Part shown: positions 25,684 to 41,100 of the stretch, one piece after another
Position numbering within the stretch: the stretch's first letter is position 1
How the letters are laid out: every line of letters begins with the position of its first letter
Origin: Cherax quadricarinatus
Lineage: Eukaryota > Arthropoda > Malacostraca > Decapoda > Parastacidae
Length of the DNA stretch: 64,000 bases
Reading direction: 5' to 3'
NCBI RefSeq assembly: GCF_038502225.1
Contig: NC_091321.1
Span: 36,789,453-36,853,452 of the forward strand
Translations under genes and position numbers: made by a program
The notes under the pieces: generated by a model
The model's database searches: none
The model's input: only the letters and a program-made list of their open reading frames with translations
Told to the model about the DNA's origin: nothing

Positions 25684-28521
25684 ATGGGGATCACAATTCT
25701 GCAAATCAACATCCATCACTTCTTCAACAACCGTTACCTCCTTGAACTTGAACTCTGCAACCACAACCCAGACATTATCCTCTTAAATGAAACATCAGCC
25801 AGACCTGACCAGTATAAAGATACGTGGGTACTCAACTCTTGAGAAATCCAGGGGACCCAACAGTGGGGAGGCCATCTTAGTGAAGCAGAGGAATGAATTC
25901 CACAACATACATGTCGACGAGGACAACGTCCTAGCGGTTAAAGTGCCAACATCACACGGGAGATTCCTAGCAATCAAAGGGTACTTCCCTCCCAGACAAC
26001 CGTATATCGAATCCATTCCCTTACACCGACTTCTCAATAGAAATATCCCCACCGTCCTAGCTGGGGACTTCAATGCCCACCACCCTGCTTTCTTCAATTG
26101 TGGAGCCACCCTGCCCCAAGGTGACCACAAGGGGAAACAACTATACCACATAATGGCCGCGAAAGACCTCAAATTCCAAGGCCCATTCTTCAAGTCGTTT
26201 GTGGGCCACCACCCAGGCACCCCAGACGTAGTCCTCACCAACAGAGACTCTGACTTGTTTCACTGTAGAGTCTCCTCAGGTGGCAACGTCGGATCAGATC
26301 ACATCCCTGTGGTAATCAAGCTACAGTCCACTCCGTTCCATACACCCCCCCCCAAACCCAACCTGAAGACGCTAGGTTTCGACCCCTTTAGAGCCTTCTT
26401 AACTAATGATCAAACCATCTCTCTCGAAGACCAGCCCTGCAATGCAATAGATGGGGCAATTAACTCCCTTCACGCCAGAATCAAAGAGGCCACACAAGCT
26501 TGCTGCACACTAACATCGTCCAAGATATACCAACAGTACAAACCAACTAGGGAAATCAAGGACAGAATGCACAGTACCAATTAGAATGCAGTAGACACTT
26601 CCTAACAGGGCAACCCTCCCGGGAAGCCCTACTAAGATCGAAAAGAGAGCTAATCGCCCTAATAACTCAACATAAAAGAAATCTTTGGGATTATCTGGTG
26701 CGCCACCCCCGACCAATTCTGGAGCACGATCCGCAGACTCAACACCTCTCTCACTCCTTCACCGACGAAAATGGTGAGGTAGTGACTACCCTACTTGACG
26801 ACCCACTGGACCAAGCCAAGCTGATGGGTGAAGTATGGGAGAACATTCTCTCACATAACGACAGCAGAAGATTTAACAACACCCACTACCAGTGGGTCAA
26901 CCAATGGCGGGACGAGAACCTAGAAGACTTTCATCCTATACCATCAATTGACACAGCTACCCTTGAAGACGAACATCCCCTCACCAGACCAATCACGCTC
27001 AGAGAAGTATCCCAAGTCATAGGGCGAATGAGAAACACAGCTCCTGGCCCATCAGGCATAAGAGCTAAACAACTAAAGTACCTCCCTCTTAACTGCAAGA
27101 TGTCTCTGGTGAATATCTACAATGCCATCTTGGCATCTGGTCACTTCCCAGAGGCTTTCAAGACAGCTAAGATGATCTTCATCGCCAAACCAAATAAAGA
27201 CAACCGCAATCCCGAGAACTACAGACCCATCTTCCTACTCGAAGTCACGGGCAAAGTCTTTGAAAGAATAATCTCCAGCAGACTCAACTATTACATGGAG
27301 TTCAACCACCTATTCTCTGAAAGGCAGTTCGGCTTCAGGTCCCGCCTCAGCACTCAGCATGCCATAAACATCATCTGTGATGCCGTGGCCAGCCTGAAGA
27401 AGCAAGGGAACCTGGCCCTTATCGCCACCAGGGACGTACACAAAGCCTTCGACAGCCTTTGGCACGACGGTCTCATTTACAAACTCGTAGACCTCCTTGA
27501 TCACAACTGGACCTTTCTCAGGCTCATCTACAACTTCTTAACAGGAAGAAAAATCATCCCCACCTTCCACGGAGCGGAATCAACCCCCTTCATACCAACA
27601 GCAGGAGTACCCCAAGGCTCCTGCCTCAGCCCCGTCCTCTTCAACATATACGTCAACGACCTCCCCCAACCTGAACATACCGACACCAACATCACCCAAT
27701 TCGCAGAGGATGTCATCCATGTTGTCTCCTCCACCCCTACAGCTGGTGCAAACAAGCATAGGAGAGCAATCGAGAAAATGAATGAAGAACTAAATAGAAC
27801 TGCCAGGTGGGAGAAGAAATGGAGAATCACAACCAAAACTGACAAAGTCCTCATCAGCACCGTTGGGTGCTTACCATCAACCATAGAAGAAAATGGGGGC
27901 ATTTCCATCAGAGGTACCCGTATTGCTATAAGGAATCCAAACAAGATCCTAGGATACGAAATCGGCAGATTACTCAACTCTACAACCCACATAACCAAAA
28001 AAGTAAACCTAGCGAAAGCCCGCCTTGGCCAACTTTATCGATTCAAAGCAGCCCCTCCCCACATCAAACTACACCTGTACATGATGATGATCAGACCTCT
28101 GCTGGAATACCCCTGCATACCCATGTCGCTCACAACCAAAACCAACATGCTAAAACTCCAAAGAGTCCAAAACAAAGCCCTCTGCTTCATCACGAACACC
28201 AGACTCAGAGACAGAATCAGATCAGAGGACCTACACATACAACAGAGAATCCCCGCAATCAATGTCCGATTAGACAAACTTTCTAAGAGACAACTATATG
28301 ACATGCAGGAACTCTACGTGCCTGACAGAGAGAATCCCCCACAACCAGTGAACGCAACCGACTATACCATCACCATCCCTCCCCACAGATCCCAAAGAAT
28401 GACCCTCCAACAAAGAGTTCGACGCTTTATCCACAAGGAGAACTTCCCTCATCCCAAAATCTTAAGCGACCTCTCCGCAGACGAAGAATGGATACCACCG
28501 GAACCATTCTATGTCCAGTAA
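25684..28521 (+). pseudogene. Jockey-type LINE ORF2: endonuclease plus reverse transcriptase
   Basis: ATG 25684 (MGITILQINIHHFFNNRYLL) leads into an endonuclease (IILLNETSARPDQ, TVLAGDFNAHHPAFFN, GSDHIPVVIKL). The RT block 26650-28521 is open for over 600 codons: APGPSGIRAKQLKYL, MIFIAKPNKDNRNPENYRPI, ERQFGFRSRLSTQHAI, ATRDVHKAFDSLWHDGL, GVPQGSCLSPVLFNIYVNDL. The catalytic box reads QFAEDVIHV: the first Asp of the usual F-A-D-D is Glu, which should abolish polymerisation. Frame breaks at about 25840 (TGA after TWVLNS) and 26582 (TAG). It overlaps or abuts the end of ORF1, the usual Jockey arrangement. Confidence 0.82.
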
Positions 28522-29002
28522 CATGGACTAGCGCTCCCCATCTCCGGGTGACCCACTTCTATCAGCCAACACCTCACAACTGACCTCGTTGCACCTACTA
28601 CTACAATACAGCAGGACACCACCTCAGTCACTGCCTTGCTGGCCAACTCCAGGTGAGCAACCAACCTCCACCGAATGCCCGGCAACCTTCGCCTGCAGCT
28701 GCGCCTCCTGACCAACCTCTTGCGAAAAAAAAAAATTCAATGACGCAGTGGTATAACACAATGTAGCATTGCGAAATTGATGGGCAGAGGTATATCCTAC
28801 TCATAAAACCAACCTCTTTGTAAATTACTCAATATGCACACACGTATATTCAAATTACACCAAAGTGGATAGGCCACTACCCTTTTATAACCCCACCTAC
28901 CCCTCCTCCCTCCCCAACCTTTCCCAACTTCCATCCTTACCCATTCTTCTTCCCTCCCCCCCTCCCCTCTTACCAAAGCTCTTGTCAGAACCTCGAACCT
29001 CG

Positions 29003-29695
29003 ATTATTCTTCACATCAAGGTAGAGTTAAACTGTTGGTTTTCTCATCAATGTTTAAGAGAGGCTTACGTATTTGTAGTCCAGAGTTCATAGATTAAGAA
29101 ATATCCAAAATTCATGAAATAGCTAACGGTCTAAAATACCCAAGAAACGTAATTGATAAATCGTTTAAAAAAGCTGGAAATTCATTTTACAATTCAAAAA
29201 GGGACAACCAACCTTATTCAACTAAAAATATGTTGGTTCTCACGTATCATGAAAACTTAGGTGGTATGACTTCTGTGCTTAAGAATTTTAATATCAAAAT
29301 TGTATATAAAAACCTTGATACAGTTAAAAAATTTTTGATAAAAAAATCACCCCAAAATGTTGACGGTTGTCTCTAAGATTCCTTGTCATATATTTGTTAA
29401 AGTTTATTACAGTCAAACTGGTAAAAGTTTTCGATTAAAGCAACATAAATATAGCATTGGAAGTGAACAAGATTTTAATGCTGTGTTTATTCATGTTAGA
29501 GATTTTAACAATTCAATTGATTTTCACAAGGTTGAGAAATTTGCATCAAGCAACTTCATGGTCAACAGGAATATAATTAAATTTTATTTCATAAAAGTAG
29601 TTTTGAAAATATTATTAATGTTTCTTTGAGTTTATATAAACTGGACTCATTTATAATTAATAAAATTTGGGAGGAATTTAAGGTGTGTTAGACAA
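29003..29695 (+). mobile_element. Penelope-like element, right part with GIY-YIG endonuclease remnant
   Basis: The continuation of the element at 22060-23489, joined across the LINE: the left part ends reading HYYSS and the right part starts with YSSHQGRVKLLVFSS. Downstream come a linker and a decayed GIY-YIG nuclease: IPCHIFVKVYYSQTGKSF (family form VYYIGQTGKS), RLKQHKYSIGS, FIHVRDFNNSIDF, and a C-terminal block ending near IWEEFKV at 29690. The GIY-YIG nuclease is the target-cleaving activity of Penelope-like elements. Stops and substitutions show that it is inactive. Confidence 0.75.
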
Positions 29696-29838
29696 ATTCA
29701 TGGGTAGAATATAAACTATGTTCCACAGATCAATGACTACCTACCTACATCATTATAAAAAGTCAGGTGTTGTTGTGGATGGCAGCAAGGTGTAGTTCCG
29801 TCCTTATATGCCTTCCTGTTAGCCTTCTTTTTATAGTT
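29696..29838. other. Sequence left of the assembly gap, unassigned
   Basis: About 140 bp between the end of the Penelope-like reading and the gap. It may be Penelope 3' sequence; no coding signal recognised. Confidence 0.3.
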
Positions 29839-29938
29839 NNNNNNNNNNNNNNNNNNNNNNNNNNNNNNNNNNNNNNNNNNNNNNNNNNNNNNNNNNNNNN
29901 NNNNNNNNNNNNNNNNNNNNNNNNNNNNNNNNNNNNNN
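29839..29938. other. Assembly gap (100 N)
   Basis: Exactly 100 N, the conventional length for a gap of unknown size. True distance and contiguity across it are unknown. Confidence 0.99.
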
Positions 29939-30512
29939 CATCTTGAGATTAAAAGAACCCTCATGAAATCCTGTGTAAGCACCTTTTACTCATTTGCCAG
30001 GTTGGGCCAGATGTACAGTTCCATAACGTTCGAATACATTTCGAATATCTTAACCCACGAAAAATGTCGTGATACATCCGTCAACTTGACCCACACTGCA
30101 GGTGTTACGTTAATGCTGACATCTTGGTAACGATCAACCAAAGCCTCGTATACTTGAGCAGTTAGCACTTTCACGAAAATTCTGTATACACCGTTCAGTG
30201 CCACTCCATATAAATCCTCGTCTCTGATGCCGTATGTCTCTCCTATAATTTTGGGCAATAACACATCGACTGACGTAGGCGTTAAAGCCCCACTAATGAG
30301 TTCAATGCCCACAGTATTCACTCTCCCGCGCACACCTGGCGCCATGTTGTTGACTGAGTAGCTCGTCTGGGAAACAGTAGAGGGGTGCAAAGCACGACCG
30401 CACTCTACCTCATCCAGGCAGCGAATGCACAACACCTCGTACCACTGCTGTAAGGTTACTGAGGAGCGTCAGGCAAGGGGGTCTACACGGCCCAAGAGTG
30501 ATGCAGACAATT
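29939..30512 (-). mobile_element. Tx1/L1-like LINE, 5' fragment (second copy)
   Basis: The right end, read on the minus strand, starts aattgtctgcatcactc, matching the 5' end of the element at 36821. ORF1 starts at 30345 (MAPGVRGRVNTVGIELISG, compare 36953) and continues through DVLLPKIIGETYGIRDEDLY. It then loses frame near 30045 but nucleotide matching continues into ggtgcttacacagg at the gap edge. It is cut by the gap on the left and abuts a half TIR element on the right. Confidence 0.75.
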
Positions 30513-30519
30513 CTTTTTT

Positions 30520-31186
<667 letters not shown>

Positions 31187-31274
<88 letters not shown>
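31187..31274. repeat. (TA)n microsatellite
   Basis: A perfect TA run between MITE copy A and the sequence leading to the hairpin element. Confidence 0.95.
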
Positions 31275-31277
<3 letters not shown>

Positions 31278-31307
31278 ATAAGATCACAAAAACAGGTGAT
31301 TTCAAAA

Positions 31308-33885
<2,578 letters not shown>

Positions 33886-33890
33886 GTATT
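33886..33890. repeat. BEL/Pao target-site duplication, left
   Basis: gtatt, matching 47731-47735. Confidence 0.7.
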
Positions 33891-34599
33891 TGTGGAAAAT
33901 TGCATTTATCTGAATGTATCATTATGTACATAACAGTAAATGAACAAAGATAATTATTATTTATCAGTTAGAAAAGTAGGAATTTGGGACACCTAGGTCG
34001 CAAAAAATGTCCCCCTTCGATACCTTCAACTGTCATATCCACAAGTTGCTCTGGACCTATTAATTATAAATGAAATATGTATCACCAGGAATTCTGGTAA
34101 ATATATAAATTTGTAGACTTTATATTAAATTAATAAAGGATTATATATATACACATATACATAACAGAAGGAAAATATATCTTAATATCACTCACCAATT
34201 TGACTGGAGATTAATGTGTCATGTACAAGAACCCCCCTTCCCTTTTGCCTACATTTATGAAAAATTTACTGGCCAGAATTTAAACATAAATTAGACAGCT
34301 TATCTGATGTTGCTGGAGTTGTTCTGTCCTGTCGCCTGATACTCAAGTTATGCAGGAATGCACTTCCAACAATTTCGGCTCCTATTTGAGAGGTGTCAGC
34401 ACAATTTTACCTCTAGAACACGAAAATCCTCCCAAATATTCACTAACAGTTGATACTGTCTCGTTCAAACATGGCGAGTCTCTTCTGCTCAGGCGCCGGG
34501 TTTCCCATTTTCGGTAACACACTTCTTTTAAATACAGTATGGCCATCTATTTTCATATAACTACTGTATTTCTGGAAAATATATACAGTATTTTCCACA
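33891..34599 (-). repeat. BEL/Pao 3' LTR
   Basis: 709 bp, TGTGGAAAAT...ATTTTCCACA. It is closely similar to 47042-47730; the length difference comes mainly from a short insert around 34222-34246. It is the 3' LTR because the element's genes read on the minus strand. Confidence 0.88.
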
Positions 34600-34649
34600 C
34601 TGCGGCCGGCCATAGTTCATTGCTAAATGACTCAAATTACTCCTTCCAT

Positions 34650-35137
34650 TACCTGGAGTTTACCTGGAGAGAGATCCGGGGGTCAACGCCCCCGCGGCCC
34701 GGTCTGTGACCAGACCAGCCGGTTCTGGCTTGAGTGACTGTTCTCCTAGTAGGTCTTACTACGATTTCATCTTCCGGCATCACTTGGTCAGCGTTATCTT
34801 CCATATCACTCGTGTCAATTTCCCTCCAATTTTCATTTACGTTTGATTGAACACCATTTAATTCCAAGGGAATCAATTTATTAATTGTGCGTAAACTTTC
34901 CTGGCCACGACACAACACTTTGACATTCCTGACAACACCTTGTGCATCTGGGTACGATGTCAATACTTTGCCCAGAGGCCACAATGTTTGATGTTGTTCA
35001 GTATCAATCAACACAATGTCACCTGGTTGAATGTTCTGTCGATTTACTGCCTCAGTCGCACCATAAAAGTGTTCACGTAGTGTAAGAAGATATTTCTTAC
35101 GCCACACATTAGGCGGGAGCCGTTCAGTGCCGTTCAA
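34650..35137 (-). pseudogene. BEL/Pao pol C-terminus (integrase-associated DUF5641-type domain)
   Basis: Reads LNGTERLPPNVWRKKYLLTL, then GDIVLIDTEQHQ, WPLGKVLTSYPDAQGVVRNV and an acidic tail. This is the conserved end of BEL/Pao polyproteins that follows the integrase core. The last 26 codons (TGWSGHRPGRGG...) come from an unrelated repeat fragment (34650-34735), also found near 58879. The upstream integrase portion resumes beyond the 35.15-36.64 kb insert. Confidence 0.75.
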
Positions 35138-35149
35138 CCGATTTATTTT

Positions 35150-36336
35150 ATTTTTGGTGTACTTTTAGAGGTGCATATGTAGAAGTATGTGACAAAGTTT
35201 TAGTGTGATTGGCCAACAAACAACAGAGAAAAAATATTAACATAATTTTGATATATGGCAGCATGAAATGACAAATTGGCACTACGAGTGGCACTTCCGA
35301 CATTCCCAACTGTTAGAATACAACTAGCACGACGTTTTTACATTGCCATTTCATCTAATATATCTTGTTATCATGGTAAAAAAAAAAATACATTTGACAG
35401 AATTTTTGGCGTTCACCAAAATATCTGCCTTTTACCCCCCACAAAATCAAAAATATTTGAGATATTCCAAAAAAATCTAACGTTAAAATTTCAAACAAAC
35501 TTTGTTTTATATTGTCTGTGAAAATCATTTCAATACAATCATTAATAATGGAGTTGTAAAGAGAAATAAGTGAATAAGTTACTTCCGAGATATAGGCCTA
35601 GAACGCCGGCCGGCCCGCCGTCTCAAATTTTTTTTCTTTGCGAAAATCGCGTTTGTTTCGGTGTATTTCTTAGTAAACTGATGTTCTAGTGCAGTTATCC
35701 TCTTCAAAATACCGTTTTCTATCACTCACAGACCAAACAATTCAACAAGGAAAGAGGAGGAACTCATTTATATCGAAATATTGCTGGTGGACTCTCGCTA
35801 TATTATGGCCTATTTTATTCAGTCTAGAGTATATAACATGTTATTTATAGTGATTATTATATCATATTAGATCAATTCTGATAGATAAATAAGCCGTATA
35901 GTTAATATATAAGCTGATATAAGCGTAATAATGAAGTGATTTAACCTGGTACCGTCTGGAGAGGGAGCACTGCCGAGTGTACACAGGTGCTTCCTGATAG
36001 GCTAGACGTCTATTGATAAGCTCCACCTACTCTTACATGATGCCAAATAATCAATTATTATATTAGAAAGAATAATGCAAAGAAAAAGCGATAAAAAAAC
36101 AAGAAAAAAATTCCAAAAAATATATGGGTTGAGAGAAGACGTGCTACCTACATCGCCGTCACCATTCCTGATATAAATGACTATAATTTCTTGTAGAAAC
36201 GTTGTAGAACATTGATTCTTGTACCATTGTGTTGCCAAAGAGTTAAGCTATTTTTCTGTATGAATAACTCAGTTTCCATAATTTTTCGATTTTTTTTTCT
36301 TGAGAGCGCTGAACGGCTCCTGCCTCCCTCCTTAAA
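35150..36336. other. Unassigned insert in BEL/Pao
   Basis: About 1.2 kb of AT-rich non-coding DNA separating two pieces of the BEL integrase gene. 36306-36324 is the inverse of 35112-35130 (17 of 19 bases). No ORF with recognisable domain. It may be a non-autonomous element. Confidence 0.4.
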
Positions 36337-36636
36337 TTTATAAGATAAGAGATAAGATAAGATTTCGTTCGGATTTTTAACCCCGGAGGGTTAGCCACCC
36401 AGGATAACCCAAGAAAGTCAGTGCGTCATCGAGGACTGTCTAACTTATTTCCATTGGGGTCCTTAATCTTGTCCCCCAGGATGCGACCCACACCAGTCGA
36501 CTAACACCCAGGTACCTATTTGCTGCTAGGTGAACAGGACAATAGGTGTAAGGAAACGTGTCGGAATTTCCACCCGCCGGGAATCGAACCCGGGCCCTCC
36601 GTGTGTGAAGCGGGAGCTTTAGCCACCAGACCACAA
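36337..36636 (-). mobile_element. tRNA-derived SINE
   Basis: The minus strand begins tgtggtctggtggctaaagc, an A-box-like stretch, and has an exact B box GGTTCGATTCC (36590-36580) with a stem-forming flank gcccgggttcgattcccggc. This is a tRNA-like head. The body includes aggtacctgggtgttagtcg. The 3' end (left) has gggtggctaaccctccgggg and a (GATAA)n-like tail at 36340-36366. It interrupts the BEL integrase frame at DENYNDA. Confidence 0.8.
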
Positions 36637-36649
36637 CACTGCCGCATCA

Positions 36650-36807
36650 TTGTAATTTTCATCACTTTCTTCCGGATTATCTCTATGGACAGGGGCAGCT
36701 TCCAATTTCCTTCCACATATTAGGTGAGAAGGTGTTAATACATCTGCATCAGGTGTATCACTCATGTACGAGAGAGGCCTATTATTTATACGATTCTCCA
36801 CCTCCAC
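36650..36807 (-). pseudogene. BEL/Pao integrase fragment between the SINE and Tx1-like LINE
   Basis: Reads VEVENRINNRPLSYMSDTPD, VLTPSHLICGRKLE and RDNPEESDENYNDA, the segment after the integrase catalytic Glu in BEL/Pao. The right edge is the 13-bp duplication of the LINE; the left edge is the SINE. Confidence 0.8.
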
Positions 36808-36820
36808 TAACACTGCACGG
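36808..36820. repeat. Tx1-like LINE target-site duplication, left
   Basis: taacactgcacgg, identical to 42555-42567. Confidence 0.85.
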
Positions 36821-36952
36821 GGGATTGTCTGCATCGCTCTTGGGCCGTGTAGACCTCCTGCGCAAACGCACTTCAGTTCCCTTACTGCAGTAGTGTGGGG
36901 TGGTGCTTGTCGCGCCTCTGTCGTCAGCCCAGGCGAACTACCATTAGTCAAC

Positions 36953-38097
36953 ATGGCGTTCAGTTACAGACGCAGGATTAACACTGTCGGTGTTGAACTT
37001 CTCAGTGGGGCAATAACGTCAGCTTCAGCCCAGGTTTTACTACCTAAAATCATCAGAGACACATATGGCATTCAGGATGGCGAGTTGTATGTTGTACTGA
37101 GTAGCATTGAATGGAGCATGTAGATTTTTTGTGAAACTGCTCTCAGCAACGGTTTACGAGTCGTTGGTCAACCGTTTTTAGGACGTAAGTCTTGATGCAA
37201 CACCAGCTGTGCGTGTGAGGATGATCGATGTATCCTGACATTATACATGGATTAAACTGCGTAATGTTCCCTTTGAGGCTGATGAGACAGATATCAGAAA
37301 AGTTTTTGAGGAATACGGAACTGTTCATTTGGCCCAGCATGGTAAGTGGGTAACGGGTGCCTACACAGGTATGCTGGAGGGCACTTTTAACCTAAAAATG
37401 ACATTGCGACACCCCATACCGTCTTACGTGTACCTAAAGGAATTCAGGACACAGGTCATGGTGTCATACGCCGGGCAAAGGCGTACATGCCGACTATGAT
37501 CACATAGCGGCAGAGTGTGGGAAGCGGCAACGAGCTCCTGGCCCATGGGCGGAGACATCAGCTTCTACACCGGAGGGAGCAGGTGATGATCAACGACGTG
37601 AAGGAGGGCGTGGTCGTCTATGGAGTGAGATAGTGGATGAGGCGCATAAGGCTGGGGGAGAGGGTGAGGCCCTTGACCAGTTTCCTGGCCCAGACACACT
37701 TCAGTGGATCGGGTTGCGCAGAAAGTACAGGAGGAAGTGTTGGAAATTGAGGAGGAATTAGCCGAGGTTCTGAAGTCCTTGTCACCGCCTGAGGAGGTGG
37801 CTGCTCCTGGAAAGGTGGTAGAAGATGAGTTGAAGGCTGTAGTGCATCAACAACAGAACTATTCGGACGACGAAAGTGACGGCGTGACTGAGGTGTCACC
37901 GAGATCATTGCCACTGTGTATAGTGGAGGTTGAGGTACAGTGTGAGGCATCCCCAGACCAAGCCATGGAGGATGCGCCTGTCACAAGAAAGAGAGCCGCT
38001 GCGTCGGATTCAGATGATGTCCTAACGCCAGTGCAGCGGACTGGGAAGCAAATATGGGCAGAAGGTGAAGGTAATGGTGGCCATGACAGGACGCACT
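36953..38097 (+). pseudogene. Tx1-like LINE ORF1, frame-broken
   Basis: Starts MAFSYRRRINTVGVELLSGA. After a stop near 37120 it continues in other frames through a probable RNA-recognition fold (RNVPFEADETDIRKVFEEYG at about 37255-37320, then LKEFRTQVMVSYAGQRRTCR) and one zinc knuckle around 37485-37530 (CRLCD...AAECGKR). It ends with an acidic Glu/Asp-rich tail (37704-38097). ORF1 proteins of this type coat the element RNA. Several indels. Confidence 0.7.
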
Positions 38098-38189
38098 GAA
38101 AGAAGGGGGGAGGGAGAGGGAAGTGTGCAGGTGACAAGTGGTCCCACACATTCTGGTGCCCATAGGAAGAGTGAAGAGAGGAGGCAGGG

Positions 38190-41100
38190 GTGGAAACTTT
38201 AATAGGCCTCTGGTGTATGACAGTAAACGTTAATGGTTTGTGTAATAGTGTAAAGAGAGAATGGTTTAGAATGTTTCTGAATAAATTTAGAGTGGATGTT
38301 GTGTTCCTTCAGGAGCATAATTTTAAGGAGGGTAGGGTGTTGGAGATGGAGGGGTTTCAAGTGGTAACCCTGCCATCTGCCCGTTTGAAAGGAGGGGTGG
38401 GTATATTAATCAGGGAGGCGAGCCCGTTTGTTTTGCAGAGAAGTGAGGGGGGGAGGGGGAAGGGTGTTGTGCGTAGATTTTTTGTGGATGGGAAAACGTG
38501 TGGCCTTTATTAGCGTATATGCACCTGCAGAGAATAACGTACAGGTGAAGCAGGAGTTTGTGTGTGAGGACCTTGTGTTTTTTTTCCGTGCATTACCGGA
38601 GGTGGCAATAGTAGGAGGTGATTGGAACTGCATCATTAGGAGGGCTGATGTGGAACCGAAAGGGGCAGGTTATGTGTCGGTGGCCCTACGAGATTTATTG
38701 AGGGATATTAGGTTAAGGGACGCATTTGAGGGGGTAGCATGGGAGACAGAGCATACATTTGTTAGGAGAGGGTATGCAGCGAGGTTAGATAGAGTGTATG
38801 TTTCTCACGGGGTTGTAGTGAGATTTTTCAAAACTGTTGAAGTAGCATGGTCGGATCATAGAGCAGTGTTGGTGGAGGTTGGGTGGGAGGAGTTTGCGGA
38901 AATATACAGGAGTTACTGGAAATTAAATGTAAGTGCATTGAGTGATGAGGAGGGGTTAGTGGGATTTTCTGTCCTATGGAAGGAGCTTAGCAAGGAGGCA
39001 CAGGGAACAGTAGATGTCGTACAATGGTGGGATTGTGTAGCCAAGGAAAGGATTAGGAAATATGTGGGGGTGGGCAAACGTATAAATGATTTAAAATATG
39101 GCCTTTCAAACTATTTAGAGGACAGGTTAAGGGGCTGTTATGGGAAGGGGGCTGTGGGGGGCAACTATCCTATGGATGAAATTGTCGAGGTCAAGGGGAG
39201 ACTGAGGGAGTTACAAAATGAGAGGTTTCAAGCCGTAAGAGTGCAGGCAGGGGTAGAGGAGGTGCTTTGGGGAGACAAGCCATCGGCGTGTATGATACTA
39301 ACTACGAAAGGAATGTGTGCGTATGCAGATAAATGGTATGAAGGGTATTTGACAAGTGGGAAGGTGGAGAATGTGGATTTAGAGAAGGTGTGTGAGTATG
39401 TGACGTGTAATTTAGGGAATAGTGATAGAAAGGCTTTAGGGGGGTAATAACGGAAGAGGAAATAGAGTTGGCTTTAAGGGGAATGAGGAAGGGCAAAGCA
39501 CCGGGAATAGACTGTCTCCCAGCTGAATTTTACCTCCAACATTGGGAGATGATAAGGGGATTCATGGGTAGGTTATTTAATCAGATGAAGGAGAAGGGTG
39601 TGATGGGGGACAAGCAAGCAACAGCAGTTGTAGTGTTGGTCCAGAGTGGTAAGGGGCAGCACACCCTCAAGGAGTACCGTGCCATATCTCTGTTATGTGC
39701 TGATTATAAGTTGTTTGCTAAAGTCTTGGGTAATCGGTTTAAATGTGTGGTAGGGAGAGTGGTTTCGAAAACGCAGTATGGTTTGCCTGGAAGGTCGATG
39801 ATTGAGGGTCATGGAATACTGAGAAGTTTTGTGGAGTCAAAAGGGGGGGAAGGGAGGGCGGCGTTGTTGGCCTTAGACTGGCAGGGGGCCTATGACAGGG
39901 TGGAAAGGGGAGCATTGGAAGCTATACTTAGGAGGCAGGGTTATGGGGAAAAAATAGTTAATTGGGTAACCACGTTGTACAATGGAGCTAAGATGAGGGT
40001 ACAGATTAATGGATGCTTGGGGGAGGAGATTGTAATGGGTAGGGGACTTAGGCAGGGGTGTCCCATGTCACAAATGTTGTTTGCGTGCATTCAGGACCCC
40101 TTCTATAGAATGGTTGAACGTTGTGTATGTGACACGAGTGGAGGTGTGGGGGAGGTCGGGAAAGTGTGGCCTGGAATAATAGGATATGTAGACGATACAA
40201 CAGTCCTGGTTCGAGAGGGGATGGCGTTGGGTGTTTTGGATGATGTGCAACAGTTCGGAAATGCAACAGGGATGCAGGTAAATAGAGAGAAGTCAATGAT
40301 CATGGGGTTGGGTGATGGGGTGGAAAGGGGGGGGAGATGTAACGTTGTGAGGAAACAAACGGTGTCTTTAAAAATTTGTGGTATCACCTATAAGGATGAC
40401 TTGGATGCTGCTCGAGAGGAAAACTCGAATAGATTAATGGAAAGGATTCAGGGGCGTCTGGGTGCATTGCGACCTCATCATCTGACTCTCGTACAACGAG
40501 TGATTGTTATAAATGTATTATTGTATAGTAAGGTTTGGCACGTAGCAGCCATGTTCCCATTAACAGGGACGGCGATTGTGGGAATTCTGAGACGAGTGTT
40601 CAACTTTTTGTGGGGTTCAAGGTGCGATTGGCTGAGGAGAGAGGTTGTAATGTTACCTGTGCGCCAGGGTGGGTTGGGGTTGATGGATCTGAGAAGGAGG
40701 ATTAAATGTGTGTTTCTTAAATGGGAGGTTTTGCGCGAAGGTATGAGTGGAAGGCAGCTGGGAAAAATACATGATAGGTTGGGTAAGTTGTATGGTGGTG
40801 TGGAGATGAGGGAATGTGAAACTGTTTTGAGGGCTTTGATGTTGGTTAGAGAACCCAGGAAAATTCGAGTAGGGGTTTTGTGTAGGCTGCTTGAAGAAAG
40901 GATTGTTGTACCAGTTGAGGGATTGTTCCCCATGTATGCATGGAAGAGTATTTGGTATAGGTTTAGCAAGTTGAAGTTAAAGCCTAGGGTAAGGGTGGTA
41001 ACGTATCGTTTTCTGCACGGCATACTACCGTCGGGGGAGGTACTAAGAACCAGAGGGGTAATTGTGGGCGGAAGGTGTGGAATCTGTGGGGAGGATGAGA

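Larger units (their letters stand above)
23500..29002 (+). mobile_element. Full-length Jockey-type LINE, 5.5 kb, inserted in a Penelope-like element
   Basis: Bounded by a 10-bp target duplication (attattcttc). It has a 5' UTR of about 0.6 kb, ORF1 with zinc knuckles (about 24112-25682), ORF2 with endonuclease and RT (25684-28521), and a 3' UTR rich in C/T (28522-29002). No poly-A tail is visible: the element ends gaacctcgaacctcg. A 3' fragment of the same family lies at 59010-59735 (minus) and ends with the same motif. Frameshifts and one catalytic substitution make this copy inactive. Confidence 0.88.

Noticed and set aside
25795..26241. 148-codon minus-strand frame opposite the Jockey endonuclease
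   Set aside because: Antisense shadow of ORF2; no independent domain.
36580..36636. A genuine tRNA gene
   Set aside because: The B box and part of the T-arm are good, but the acceptor stem and anticodon arm do not close, and the sequence continues into a SINE body with a tail.
37618..38163. Minus-strand Pro/Ser-rich frames
   Set aside because: Antisense to the acidic tail of the Tx1-like ORF1.
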